From Tenodera sinensis (Eukaryota; Arthropoda; Insecta; Mantodea; Mantidae): 64,000 nt of DNA. This document shows positions 35,078 to 46,945 of this stretch, one piece after another (the stretch's first letter is position 1; each line of letters opens with the position of its first letter). The stretch is from contig CM060967.1 in the NCBI GenBank assembly GCA_030765045.1, positions 171,751,251-171,815,250 of the forward strand. Reading direction: 5' to 3'. The translations under genes were made by a program, and so were the position numbers. A model generated the notes under the pieces. That model did not search any database and was not told the DNA's origin. It was given only the letters and a program-made list of their open reading frames with translations.

Positions 35078-35952
35078 TAATCTGCATGTAATTTTCTAAC
35101 AATTTAGATTTTAATGTTTAACTAAACTTGCTTTTTGTTCTTTTTTAAAATGTATTGTTCTAATGTTTCTGTTTTATTCATGTTATGTATTGTGGATTGA
35201 ATAGCTACTTGCATAGTCCATTTTAAAATTAGACTGACATGGCAACTAAGAACTGCAATACTCACCATTGGCTACATTGCTGGTCGCCATCGAGTTATAT
35301 CCTCCCCACGTGGAGTAAGTCACGTGCTGGGCTTGACTCCAACACCAGTCTTATTTTAAAATGGAATATACAAACTGTCAGGCAGATGCTTAAGATAAAA
35401 TAAGCTAGAGGTTTCAGATTTTAATCAGTCATTCTTTTATTTATCCATATTAAGTGTGCCAATTTTCTAGTAGCTTTAAAATGAAATAAGTTAGAAGATT
35501 GAGTCGCACGGACTGGACTGTTTTGTTTCTTCTCAGGCAGGCAGTCCACAATATTTCACATGTATCGCTAAACTGCTGTTGCTACGTGACGTGTTTTGCT
35601 ATATGGTTTGTGTTTTTCCCCGTTGCAGTTGGGTGGCGCGCACGTTGCCGGATCACACTGGACCGGCGCGGGAGCAGCGTCGCGACGCCTTGCCACTTTC
35701 CGGAGTGACGTCGCCCTCTACACTTGCCCTGACTCTGCCCGACGCCCGCCGGAGAGGCGTCCGTGCTTTGGAAGCGAGGTAGCTTTGTAAAACTTTTTTT
35801 TCCTCTGACTGCTATAGTCATCGTGGTGTTTGTTAAGTGCGCGAACTGTCTGGGTACATACCTACACTTGGATCGAACGCGATGATAGTGTGTTGTGTGT
35901 AAATGATGTAAATGTGTACTCTGCGGAAGTGAGATTAACACAGAAGGAAGGA
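35078..35952 (+). other. Upstream region and probable 5' UTR of the Semaphorin-1a-like gene
   Basis: GC content rises sharply from about 35630 to 35780. A possible acceptor (pyrimidine-rich TTTTTCCCCGTTGCAG, ending at 35630) precedes it, so an untranslated exon might start there. The frame upstream of the first ATG has no earlier ATG in frame. No TATA box is obvious. Confidence 0.4.
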
Positions 35953-36106
35953 ATGTTGCCCAACGTGGTCGGCGGTGGAGGGTCTCCCAGAACCGCCGCC
36001 GTCATGCTGATGATGGTCCTCTGGCTTGCCGCCTCCGGAGCCGTGGTCACCTCGTCCAACGTGGCGTGGCAGGAGAACATCCGCCCCAAGATGTACGTCC
36101 AACTAG
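35953..36106 (+). CDS. Sema1a: Semaphorin-1a-like, first coding exon
   Basis: ATG at 35953-35955 in a good context (AAGGAATGT). The exon encodes 51 codons plus one base: a hydrophobic signal peptide (AAVMLMMVLWLAASGA), then AWQENIRPKMYVQLG, ending at 36106 in AG with GTGAGT (36107-36112), a strong splice donor. The mature N-terminus matches insect Semaphorin-1a / grasshopper Fasciclin IV, whose sequence there is very similar (PKMYVQ.GE). Sema-1a is a membrane axon-guidance protein that acts through plexin; this exon supplies the secretion signal and the first residues of the sema domain. The next exon should begin with the second base of the split Gly codon. None of the sema, PSI or transmembrane exons is visible up to 64000, so the first intron is at least 27 kb. 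The identification rests on a short stretch. Confidence 0.62.
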
Positions 36107-36112
36107 GTGAGT
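36107..36112 (+). promoter_or_regulatory. Splice donor, Semaphorin-1a exon 1
   Basis: AG|GTGAGT, a consensus 5' splice site that ends the only good coding signal here; phase 1. Confidence 0.65.
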
Positions 36113-36394
36113 GTCTTATCAGGTTACGGATTTGTCACAGCAGGACCTCCTGAAGCTGATAACACGACCATGGTCTCTCTCCAGACGGCCTCCTGCCAGT
36201 GTGTCTAATTGCGAACTGGCACTCTGCGAAATAGGGGATCTTCATGGAAATAATGATTTTAAAGAATTTTCTCTGACAGGGAATTAATTCCTTGTTCCTT
36301 AGGAACGCTTATTGTGAGCGTGTTTTTCTAAAGTGAGTTTAACGCAATGCACCTGTGAAAAACAAACAAACAAGACACCTGAAACATTTATCAC
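36113..36394. other. Start of the large first intron
   Basis: Presumed intron of the Semaphorin-1a-like gene. No elements recognised before the ATT repeat. Confidence 0.45.
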
Positions 36395-36549
<155 letters not shown>

Positions 36550-36587
36550 ATTATTTATGTATTTATTTGTTAACGAACTATTAGAAT

Positions 36588-36772
36588 CATATTAGCGCCG
36601 CCGGTGTGCCGTAATTTCGTCCCACAAGAGTTCTTTTATATGTCAGTAAATCTATTAACATGAGGCTGTCGGTTTTAAGCACACTGGAACCATCGATTTG
36701 GACTGGGTTTGAACCCGCGACCTTGGGATGAATAGGCATAATCAACTGAACCACCGGAACCGACATAACAAT
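36588..36772 (-). mobile_element. SINE-2 copy in the intron
   Basis: Reverse complement of SINE-2: GCGCCGCCGGTGTGCCG, TTCGTCCCACAAGAGTTC, CATGAGGCTGTCGGTTTTAAGC and GGTTTGAACCCGCGACCTTGG. The B box (GGGTTCAAACCC) is intact. Confidence 0.85.
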
Positions 36773-36899
36773 GTGGCAATGTAATATGAAGATCAATATT
36801 TAAGTTCAATCAGATGTCAGCATTGGTTTTTGGGATATTAATGTTTTTGTTCCGGATTTAGTTATTTTTGTGTTAATTAAAATGTATGGCATGTCACGG

Positions 36900-37139
36900 G
36901 TTTTCATATCCTACACAGCATTTTTCAATTGTTCCATTTATATTCCGGCTTTGACTTTAACTATCCTTGGAACGTTCTGCCTGTTGGCAGTTTTTGTGCA
37001 TTGTATCAGAAACACATTAACGTTTTCATTTATGCTTCCAGATTCTGGGGAGGTTCTGGGGATATCTTGGCTAGAGAACCGAACCCGGGATCTTTCGCAC
37101 AGCAGGCAGCTGCTCTACCGACTGAGCCGTGAGGCCAGC
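36900..37139 (-). mobile_element. SINE-3 copy
   Basis: The right end is the head on the minus strand: GGCCTCACGGCTCAGTCGG, GTAGAGCAGCTGCCTGCTGTG and a B box GATCCCGGGTTCGG. The body shares TTCCATTTATATTCCGGCTTT and CTTGGCTAGAG with 62140-62400. tRNA-like: A- and B-box spacing fits. Confidence 0.75.
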
Positions 37140-38751
37140 CACTAAGGGCTTTATTTTGCCTTTAACAGCCCATTATAAACATTTTCACATCCAGATGAAG
37201 TTATGCGATTTGCATTTTGGCATTTTTCAATGTTATTAATATCAAACTATGAAAATATTTGATAAGGAAAACCTAAATTATAAAATTTCAAATATGACTG
37301 TGCAAGACTCTCAGGTAATTTACCTAAGAAGTTTTGCTGAAATTTAGAAGTTAATCGGTCAAATATTTTGATACATGGAGCGTTTTAAGTAGCGAAAATG
37401 CTGAAGAAGGATGTTTAAGATTGTAATGTGCATTACAGCAATTGTTGGAGTGTTCCAAAGTCGCGGTGCTATTGTCGATATTAGTAAATCAAAGACTCCA
37501 AATGAAAGTTTGGATTATGAATACAATATAAAGAATAAGAAGTTGAATTTTTGCGTTGTTTCCAGATTTTGATCCAATATTACAGGTGCATTGCCTGGAA
37601 GAGACAGGCGTTAGTGGGCTCATTACCTATGTATCTCACTCCAGTTTGTGAAAGAATGTGGTGGTCTGGAAAGTTGCAAGTCTCCGGCAAGATAAACTCT
37701 GTGAACTGCTGCAGCAGGCGAGAAAGTTGTGACTCCGGTTGTTTGTCATTTGTATCCAGTTTATTCTTTTGATGTTTTACTGCCTGTTTGGTGGATCACT
37801 TGTGAATAGCTTTTGCCTTTCGCTTCGTGGCAATAGACTCGACTATGAAGGACTTTGATGGTTTAGGAATGTTCTGGATACTTAGCTAAAAATATTAGCT
37901 GTTTATAAATAAAAAGGTTCGAACACTGGTTTTATTTTATTTTAACCATGAATATAGCTCGGATGGTTATCTTACACAAAGATAATAATCACAATATTTC
38001 CGATGAATAAGTTTGCTCGTCACAGAACCAAAGCGCTTTTCACTCAATCTCCTGGCAACGTGATTATTCACGATCACCTTGTGTTGCGTGTTGAGATAAT
38101 CGTAGACAAATTCCTTCTCCTTGGGACCCCATTCTTCAGTTATTAAGCTTCACAATTCGTAAAATCACTTCTTAAACTGATACGTAATTTATTTGTTTAA
38201 AATAATAAATGTGTTTACTTTTCTCCTCTCCTAGAATAAAATATATCTATACAGAAATTCAATAAATACCCAAAACATATTTACAAATAAGTAAATAGAT
38301 TTTCGCCTAAAAAGCTTAAACGTTAAAGCATTGGTTTCTGGGTGTGGACCAGCAGATCGAGAAACAAGGATGCTAACCCTGACTTGCTCATCGGTATTCA
38401 TTTATTATTTACCCTTGTAGGAGATCTTCCTTCTTCCTATATCCACAACATAGCAACAACCTAAGAAATATATTAAAATGAAAAAAGAAAAAATATCGTT
38501 ACCAAAATCCCTGTAAGAGGAATATTCATGTTGGTAAAGCATGATTTAATGTTTAAATTTGAAATATTAGCATAGCACATAATCGTACAAATAAATGTGA
38601 CGAGGCATTTATCTGTAGTAATGCCGTGAGTCTTTTCAAATCATCCACAAATAGAGGGTTTACAAATCAAGAATGGCATTAACTACTAAGACTATTGCAC
38701 GAACAAAATGTGATTTAACCCAAAATTCATTATTCGCATGACAAAATCAAT
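37140..38751. other. No gene recognised
   Basis: About 1.6 kb of AT-rich sequence without any recognised frame or repeat. Confidence 0.4.
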
Positions 38752-39242
38752 ACATTTATGTTTATTTCCATGTAAGTAGTGTTGTTTTCGAAAACAACTT
38801 ATAATCGTATGATCGCGTTTCGCTCTTCTTTTATCTAGGTACAGGTTATGACTTTCTTTACAGCGAAGGGGCTGATAAATGTTAACTTGTTTCAATTTAT
38901 TGGTTTGTTACCAACATTATTTAAAAACGCAATTGTTGAACACACAATTATTAAATGTGAAGTCTGAAGGAATTTGTTTAAGTTTTCACTGCACTAACCC
39001 TTCTTTTCTTCCGGTAAGTTTTGGTGCACTTTTCTTTTCTGGTCCCTTGCCTCTGGTCTCTTGGAACACCTGGTTTGCTAATTGAACTTTAGCTATATTA
39101 TATTTCATTAATAAAATCAAGTGATTTACTCAAAAATAATGATTATAATAACATGTTTGTATTTATTTACAATGTAAGTGGCTTAGTTTTCGAAAACAAG
39201 TTAGAATCGTATGGTCGCGTTTTGCTATCCGTTTATCTGTTA
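38752..39242. repeat. Direct repeat, about 85 bp, 406 bp apart
   Basis: 38752-38837 and 39158-39242 are about 80% alike (shared blocks TTTTCGAAAACAA(C/G)TTA, ATCGTATG(A/G)TCGCGTTT, GTAAGT). The intervening DNA is unrelated, so an older segmental duplication or an element end is possible. Confidence 0.7.
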
Positions 39243-40669
39243 TCAATTGTGAGAATGCATCTGGTACCTATAGGTTATGGGCTTACTTCTTAACTTGTTA
39301 GCTGAGAAATTCCACATTGTTTTCACGGTGTTTGACTTCCTCATACTGATACTCCAGCCGTTCGGAGTGTTATATCTCATAGGAGGTGATAAATTAGATA
39401 ACAATTGAATAGAATTGCAACCGTGATTGGTAGGCAAATAACATTTCTTTAAACGTGATTGATTGATTATTGGCCGCGGTTTGGAGCACGAGTGAGATAT
39501 AACATCAGTTGAAGTTGGACCGGAGCGGACCAGAAATAGGGAAGTGCAGGTACTATACATACAATTCCGGCAGGGAATGCATGATGAGCAGGTAGGGCAA
39601 GAATGGAAGTTTCGTAAGCGAGTTTGTCGATTATGACGGTTAGAAAGGTATTTATAGCGAACAATAGACAGTTTGGGATGGCAGACAAGTGATAAATAAT
39701 GCAATATTCGTCGTTCCCTGAGCTGAACCCAATGCAATTCGAAGGGAAACGGAGACAACATAAAAAGCGTAGGTACACCACTTGGAAGTCTTGAGAGTCA
39801 ACATTTCGGTTAAGTTAGCAAAAACAGAGCCACGATAGTCAAGATGAACATCACAACCGTTTGTGTTAATATTTTCTTAATCTAATAAATATAAAAATAA
39901 ACATTATCGTGAAATGAAATGAACCAAAAATTGGTTCTACTACTTGGTCCAAAATGATGAAACAAATTGAAGCATAGTCTTACAGCGGATTCCTCACACT
40001 GTGGTGTGTTTGGAAATGAATTTGGATACTGTAACTAAAAGGGATTTAAACAAATTTCACGGTGAAACAAAACTTTTCATATAGATAAATTAAAGTAGCC
40101 ATAAAAATACTTTCTAATTATAACTATCAGATAACATTACAGAATGAATAGTCTTAGTAGAAGAAAATGTTCAATGATCCGTCAATAGTTGCTAATTTAC
40201 CAAGAAAATGTTTTGTTGCTACATTGCGACTTGCGGCAGATCATGAACAGCTCCAGGGAGACTTGTGGTAGTATTAATGTGCATGTTTACTTGTACGATA
40301 GTTATGAACGTAGGTCTGTATTGGCGAGTTGGCAGCCCTAGGTGCACAGCTGCTTGTTTGCAATCACGTCTCTCAGGCACAAAGGGCGCTAAAATGGATC
40401 TTTCCAAAAACGGCACTAACATGCAATATAGGTACATTTTTCTGAACAGGCAAATGAGGACTCGGTTCCCCATTCATTGCGAAAATTAGTCTCTGGGCAA
40501 CTATTACGTTTTAAAATGTAAAACATGCAGTAAGTTCCTACTATAAATGCACTAGCAGGTGCGAACACGGGATGAAAATAATAAAATATAATGTTATATG
40601 GCGCTGTTGTATTTCATTGCGATAAGACTTGGAGAAGTCAACTGTCGCGTTAAAGGCATGTAGGTGTGT
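39243..40669. other. No gene recognised
   Basis: No frame with domain-like content; a few short frames on both strands only. Confidence 0.4.
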
Positions 40670-42060
40670 AGTGTAAATCGCACAAACTTCCATGACTTGA
40701 AACACGTGTGAGAGCCATAAACTCAAAATGTGTTTTCACTTTTTGTACTATAAATTCCTGTATTTATATCATATAGATTAAAATCCAAAGTACATATCTT
40801 TTTCATTTTGAAATTTGAGTTTTTTTTAACTTACTTTTTCAACAGATTCCCTTTTTCAAAATGTTCTACACGATGCATATTTCATCCAGTTCTGAAATGT
40901 GTCATTTAGAATCCCGAAACACAAACAATTAAATCTGTTGTACAATTGTTTTTGAATCTTTTTAAAAAATGGACATTTCAAATTAGAACATTTAAAAATT
41001 ATTTTCTTTTGAGCTGGGCTAGCAAAATAAAATTATATGATAGATTTGTGCGTTACAATCAGGTGAATAACATAGAATTAAAAAATCTGATGTGTTGCAC
41101 TCACATGACTTTCTCTACTCTTGTACTAAGCATTCTTACAATCTGTAATTCCTATATCTTCTTAGTGTTAGTTGAGATAAACATTTGTACAAATTACCTT
41201 ATTGCTTATTTCCTTGCAGGTACAAGGGGAATATTAGAATACAATAGACTTTGAGCGATAGTCAAATCTTTTAAACTTTTGAGATCCCATTTTCTTTGCA
41301 CGCTTAACATATAAAAAATGAACAATGTTCCCTTCCACGAAAGTTTTAAGTTTTCCGCAACTGACACAAATAACAAGGAATATCTTCGAAATGGTTCACT
41401 CTACAAAAAAAATTATTTAGACATAAATTCTGTGTGTTAGCGAGATCTACATTTTTGTATAGTAAGATTTTGTCTATCTCTAACGGTTTATGAGTTATTC
41501 AAAAGTCATATAGAGTAAACAGGACTATACAGGCTATAGCCAGAAAATTCAAAATATACCTACATTTCATTTGTCATACAAATTTCTTAAACTTATGGTA
41601 TTTTAATCAAAATCGTTAGAGCCATTTTCAAGAAAATCAAAATGTTCGAAGATTTTCTTCAAAATCTTCGTGTCGCATCCTTGAAGGACATTAAACTCAA
41701 CTACGAACTTCGGTTTTTAACCGACTTTTCGTTTTTGAGTTATGCTGTCCACAGGCTTTTTTCTAAAAATGCTTTTTTTTATTCAGGGGGTCTCAAAACA
41801 TATATTTCCGGTGAAACCACATCAAATTTTTGGGTGGAATACAATACTTCCTCTACTTAGTAGTAGAGAAAGTAAAAACAGCTGTTTTTAGAATTGCATC
41901 TTGATTATTTGGCATAGGATAATAACAGGAAGCTTTATAATTTAATGGCTCAGAAACTAAAAGAGAGATCACCATCTGATGTTTGTATAAGGCAATACTG
42001 CAAATTAATGTTCAGCTAAAGTGGCTAAAACGTTAGAAAATGACATTTTTAGCGTAACAT
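40670..42060 (-). mobile_element. hAT-type element, third copy, split by family A
   Basis: The flanks of the family A copy at 41088-41876 are collinear with the inside of the element at 23556-25455: left part (TTCATTTTGAAATTTGAG…, AATTATTTTCTTTTGAGCTG) matches 24714-25130, right part (ATTTGGCATA, CAGCTAAAGTGGCTAAAA) matches 25170-25335. The terminal inverted repeats and GC-rich ends are lost. Orientation is the same as the copy at 23556-25455. Confidence 0.7.
41088..41876 (+). mobile_element. Family A repeat, reference copy
   Basis: About 790 bp, from AAAATCTGATGTGTTGCACTC, through ACTTTCTCTACTCTTGTAC (41108), to GTAGTAGAGAAAGTAAAAA. ACTTTCTCTACT near the left is repeated inverted (AGTAGAGAAAGT) at the right. 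No open reading frame of note, so it is non-autonomous. Matching full or partial copies: 51712-52612 (+), 59293-60098 (-), 63105-63890 (-), 49690-50950 (-), 21990-23260 (+) and several fragments. The superfamily is unknown; inverted ends suggest a DNA element, though the leader outside the inverted repeat is unusual. Confidence 0.8.
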
Positions 42061-43592
42061 CCTCTTAAGCTGGGATTGCGATGAACTTGACGGGACCTAA
42101 CATGAAATTAAGAAATGGTGCTAAATTAGATGTGATTAGAATACACTTAACATACAGGGAATGCCTCTAATTAGTGGTTGCTTTCATTATTTGATGCTAG
42201 AGCTTCTCCCCCGATTGGTTCTAATTATCACGTTCCATCAACTTGATGTAACGGGAAGGAAAGTTTAGATATTGCTATTTACATTGCGCCAAGTTAAGGA
42301 CAGGTTAAAGCCTTATCCTTATGTTAAATCTGCTAGAAACTACTCAACATGCCAAAGTGATTTGTTTACGGGATGTAGACTCATGCCTTGTAAATTCACC
42401 TGCCACTTCTATACAATAAGGGCCGGTATTGTAAAGGAGGTTTAAACTGTAGTTGCAGGTTTAACTGCGTTTTGTAAACGTTTGTATATCTTCAGTTGAA
42501 CTTTACTGGAACTCCTCTACAGTTTCGTACTATGTTGTAAGCAGTATTACCAGGTTGAGTGATTTTTCAACTCAAAAGGGAACGAGGGAATTCTTTGGAA
42601 ATTAAGGGATTTTTCAAGTAAAATTTTGTAATTCAAGAATTCAAATTCATTTATCCATGCACTTCTGCTTTTAACCAAGAATTTTACCTCGACGTTTCAG
42701 CATTATATGAAAGTATTACTTCCTTAACAGTTCCAAAAGAAAGTGATGAAATTGTTGTTTTTGATTGTATTTGTCAGTACATCAGAATGTGTTCTAATAA
42801 ATTTTTAGTTAGTGCTACCTCTATGTATTGGTACTTTCAACAAGTCTGCAACAACAAAGTATTGTAGATGAGTTAGTCTTACATGAGAGCAAGTCAACAA
42901 AGCCAGATTTTATCAGCAGAAAGGGAATTATTGTGTTTATGAGGGATTTAGAAGGCATATAGGGGGGATTTTCTGTACCAAACACCTGGCAACACTGGTT
43001 GTAAGATGGCGGTACATGTGGATATCGCAGAGATATTTGAGGAATTGCTATCTGGAGGACACGAAACGTTCTTAAAGATACCTAATCACCGTGAGATGTA
43101 GAATGACCATACGTTTTTAAATACATTCCGACTTACGCAACATATAGTCCTAACCTCATTACGTCATATTCGAAACCGGACACAGAAATCAGAAGGTATG
43201 AAGTGTAAGACAATATATTTAAATAGCAACACATGCTTGAAAATGAAATGTAAACGTATAAGCTAGGAGCATGCAAAGCAATTAATCGATGCATCACTTA
43301 AACATACGCTACAAATTTCTAGAAGCATTAATAAAATTGTCGTCTACTTATGTATACTTACATATGAGAATATGTGCTATTTCGGCCGAGTAACCTCGAG
43401 TAGATAGACAAACGAGTATTGGAGGGCAATTTGTGGAATATAGATATACAAATAAACCGTAGTAATAAGCAGTGTGGAGTAAGTGTACATATGTACATAT
43501 ATTAGACTTCGTTTTGCACGAACAAAATACCAAGCAAAACGATGAATGTGATCTTAATTACTGTAAACCTTATTCCTCGTAGTGCATGGTAG
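42061..43592. other. No gene recognised
   Basis: AT-rich. The sequence GGGCCGGTATTGTAAA at 42421 resembles a transposon end but has no partner here. Confidence 0.4.
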
Positions 43593-43606
43593 CATGCCAT
43601 GCCACG

Positions 43607-43837
43607 TCGGTCTGGGTGGCTCAGCTGGCTAGACGCTGGTCTACTGATCCCAAGGTCGCGGGTTCAAACCCGGCCCAGGTCGATGGTCGATGGTTTTTAA
43701 GTGTGCTTAAAAACGACAGCTCCATGTCAGTAGATTTACTGGCATGTAAAAGAACTCCAGCGGGACAAAATTCCGGCACACCGGCGACGCTGATGTGATC
43801 CTGGCAATTGACAGCGTCGTTAAACAAAATTTTTTTT
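43607..43837 (+). mobile_element. SINE-2 copy with target duplication
   Basis: Best-preserved SINE-2: head CGGTCTGGGTGGCTCAGCTGG, B box GGGTTCAAACCCGG, body with AGTAGATTTACTGGCATG and ending GCGTCGTTAAACAAAATTTTTTT. The 14-bp sequence CATGCCATGCCACG flanks it at 43593-43606 and 43838-43851, the mark of retroposition. Likely recent. Confidence 0.93.
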
Positions 43838-43851
43838 CATGCCATGCCACG

Positions 43852-45329
43852 CCACATTAGTTCAACACTAAACTGTTACGCTTATTTTTCATCGTAAATG
43901 GCCTTCATTTCAGAACATGAACCGTTTTTCTAAGCTAGCGATCGTCTTCTTTTCTGAGCCGTCATGTATACCAACACTGCATTTAAACACTAAACTTCCA
44001 GTCGAAGTAGGGGCCTAAGTTGGTTTGTTAAGGAAGGGAACATTTTTTTTTTTTTCAATGATACCACCTTTAAATTAAAAGTTTGTCAGCGATACCTATT
44101 GTCTGGTAACCAAACATTTTATTAGCATCAAAGTAAATCCACAATTTTTACTATCCTGAAATGTAACTTAAGTTATAAATAGTTTCTCAGTAAACCAGAA
44201 CATATTATTGACAGAAGAAGCTGTTGAGAGCAATATTTGTGGAGAACGAGTACACAGTAGCGCCAATTGGTAGAGCAGAACTTCCCATACAATGTGGCAT
44301 AAAGTTTCTATCTCTACTCCAAAGTATGTAGGACTCATAGCATTTTTTCTGTGGGCTGGTGCTGAATTCAGAATACAAAACCGCAAACGCAGCGACATTT
44401 TTAAAAAAAATGTTCAACGCATAGTTATGGGGAATACAACGATTAAATGTATGTATATCAAATTAAAGAGGAAACTCTGTTTAGTATACTGAACAAAGTA
44501 TTAAAAATACAACATTTTTGGCACTTTTCGTCATTGAGTCTCTTCTAAATAGCTCCATTTAATACGTGTTGAAATATGTAACGTTACGTCGCGTTAACGT
44601 TTCACATTATGTTTAATCGTTATTGTGGCGTTTCGACGAAAGCTATGTGCTATTAATGTATGTATAGCATTTCTCGCTTCTGTTGCATCTTCTGAACCTA
44701 TTCACGTAACTATTAAATAGCTAGAATAATAATAACAACGATGATGGTGTAATTTTATGAATGCAAATATTTGTTATTCGGTATATATTTACCCCATTCC
44801 ACATGCGCCATTATGTAATTACGTCATGTTGTTCGTGAATGAGCATAAAAGCGTTAAATCCACGCAGTTATGGCGAAGAGGTAATAATGGGTTATCACTT
44901 AATGATGCTATGAGAACTCTAGTTGAACATGGTGCCGCTTTGTGGTGTAAACAGCTGATATTTCATCATCATCACAGAACGCAAAACAAGATGTAGGTAA
45001 TTGTTATTTACTCTCGCTGAATATGATTGTGAAATTAATTGGCAACGTCAATCGAAATGAAAACTATCTCCCTAACGGGCCACCCATAATTTCCCTTTAT
45101 TTCGTTCCTTTCTCATCTTCCAGGTATGCTGGTGCCGGACAGATGGCGTAGATGTTTACTTAAAGAGAAGAGGGACACCAGAGGGCTGCTTGTTTGACGG
45201 GTTGTTCATTCCACTCACTAGGCAGCTGCACGAGTGTTCGAATCTAGAACAGTGGGCAAGCCATTAAAACAGTCGCGTATGCTCGGCCTCTCAATGCCTG
45301 AAAAACTTAGGAACCTTTCACTAAATGTT
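43852..45329. other. No gene recognised
   Basis: No frame of protein-like content; the sequence to 45329 abuts the LINE 3' end. Confidence 0.4.
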
Positions 45330-45334
45330 GCTGT

Positions 45335-46120
45335 TGTTGTTAGCTAATGCTGGATTTCTGACAATGAAGTCATTAATCCTCTTGCTCTTCAATATTTTTC
45401 ACTGATGGATGGGGCATTAGAAGTGGCCGGGCATATTTGAAGGTGGTCTCGATCCATTTCCTCTTGCAGATCACATAGAGGACAGAGTGGTGAAGAATAT
45501 ATCCCAATTCTGTTTAAATGTTTTGCCAGACAATCATGTCCTGTAATCAACCTGAAAGTTGCAACTGCTGTTTTTCGAGGATACTCAGGAATTACTGTTT
45601 GAATGTTTGGTAGTTCCCATCTTTTATTCTTTGATTTTTCATAGTAATTATTTTGCAGTAAGTTTTTTTAATTTAGAGTTGACTAATCTTTTAGCTGCAT
45701 AAAATGGTAGATTAACTATAGATTTTTGTATACTGCTGGTACCATTTTTACAAGAAAATCAGCTTTCTCATTACCACTCAGTCCACAGTGAGCTGGTATC
45801 CATTGGAAGACTAGGTGTTTTTGAAGTGTTGTTTAGATGGGTAAGGGTTTTCCAACATTCTATAATTGTTTGGTTTTTTGGTGACAACTTGGAAGTAATT
45901 GCTATAATTGCTGCCCTGGAATCTGAGAGAATAACTGCTTGCTGAAAATGTGAAATTCTGTACAAAAGATTTTGTAGGGCCATTCGAATTGCTTCAATTT
46001 CTCCATCAAAGTTTGTAGTTCCATAACTTAAAGATTTGTAATAGGAAAAGTGACTCCAGCCCCTGCTCCATCTCAGTTTGATATCAATGATCCATCAGTG
46101 TAAATATGCAGCCATTCGTG
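45335..46120 (-). pseudogene. LINE RNase H and C-terminal domain, broken
   Basis: WLHIYTDGSLIS (first RNase H Asp), GAGAGVTF, then the piece with DGEIEAIRMALQNL, VILSDSRAAI (second Asp) and FQWIPAHCGLSGNEKAD (His and Asp). The tail gives KTAVATFRLITGHDCLAKHL and PLCDL..EEMDRDHLQICPA, a cysteine/histidine-type end. Several frameshifts separate these. Confidence 0.85.
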
Positions 46121-46479
46121 TTCTGGAAATCTAGTATGCATTGTCTCTAATGCCAATAATTTTAGAACACTAGTTGGAGTATCACTTTTCTTAACTTCTT
46201 CTGTCAGGTGTAAATAATATGTGATGTCTAATGTTTGTGTCTATGAAGTTTTCCTTTGAATTAGAAAGGTATACATTCTTCTTGATGTCTTGAATTTTGG
46301 AAAGAAAGCTCTCCTGAGTCTTTAGTGTATGTGTAAAATTTCTCTTGTGCCACGTATTGAATGGGAGTCTGATCAACTTTTCGTGTTGAATAAGAGCCGC
46401 TTTTTCTATTTCATATTCAATGGGGTATTGGTTGGTTAGTATTTCCATAGCTGCTATTGGTGTGGTTTTGATAGCACCT

Positions 46480-46945
46480 GTAATTAATCTCAGACTTTGG
46501 TTTTGAAAGATTTGATTTTGTATTTGTTAGATATGTGTACTTGCTGGATATATTTCTTCCATATCTGGATGCAATAAAGCGTTGTGTTAGGAAATGACAT
46601 TGCCATGAAAACATTGGACCTTTATCCCTATTTTTTTTACTTTCTTTAGTAGTTTTTTTCTGCATATAGAATCATATGCACTTTGGAAGTCAATAAAAAC
46701 TGATAAATTATCTTCTTTTCTATTGAAGAGTCTTTGATTTCTTGACTGAGAAGTAAGACTTGTTTATTTGTAGAGTGGAACTCTCTGAATCCAGCTTGAC
46801 ATGGGGAAATTAAATTTTGTGATTCTAGAAACCAATTTAACCTATTTGACACCATTCTTTCCATCACTTTTGCTATTATGCTAGTAAGAGCTATTGGTCT
46901 ATAACTTATTATTTGTGATGGTGCTTTATCTTTCTTCAAGAGTGG
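46480..46945 (-). pseudogene. LINE reverse transcriptase, core deleted
   Basis: ISYRPIALTSIIAKVMERMV, SPCQAGFREFHSTNKQ, then VFIDFQSAYDSICRKK (motif A Asp) are followed, after a frameshift, by FLTQRFIASRYG and then directly by QSLRLITGAIKTTPIAAMEI. In related elements the YADD box lies between those last two pieces, so a block of at least motifs B to E, including the catalytic Asp pair, is missing. Translation is therefore impossible for the RT function. Confidence 0.85.

Noticed and set aside
39243..39781. Two overlapping minus-strand frames of 172 and 104 residues
   Set aside because: Overlap each other in different frames, composition not protein-like, no motif recognised.
42421..42470. 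GGGCCGGTATTGTAAA, like a PIF/Harbinger terminus
   Set aside because: No inverted partner or transposase seen in the following sequence.
44168..44417. Overlapping frames with Cys and Ser rich content
   Set aside because: No conserved motif; random-looking.
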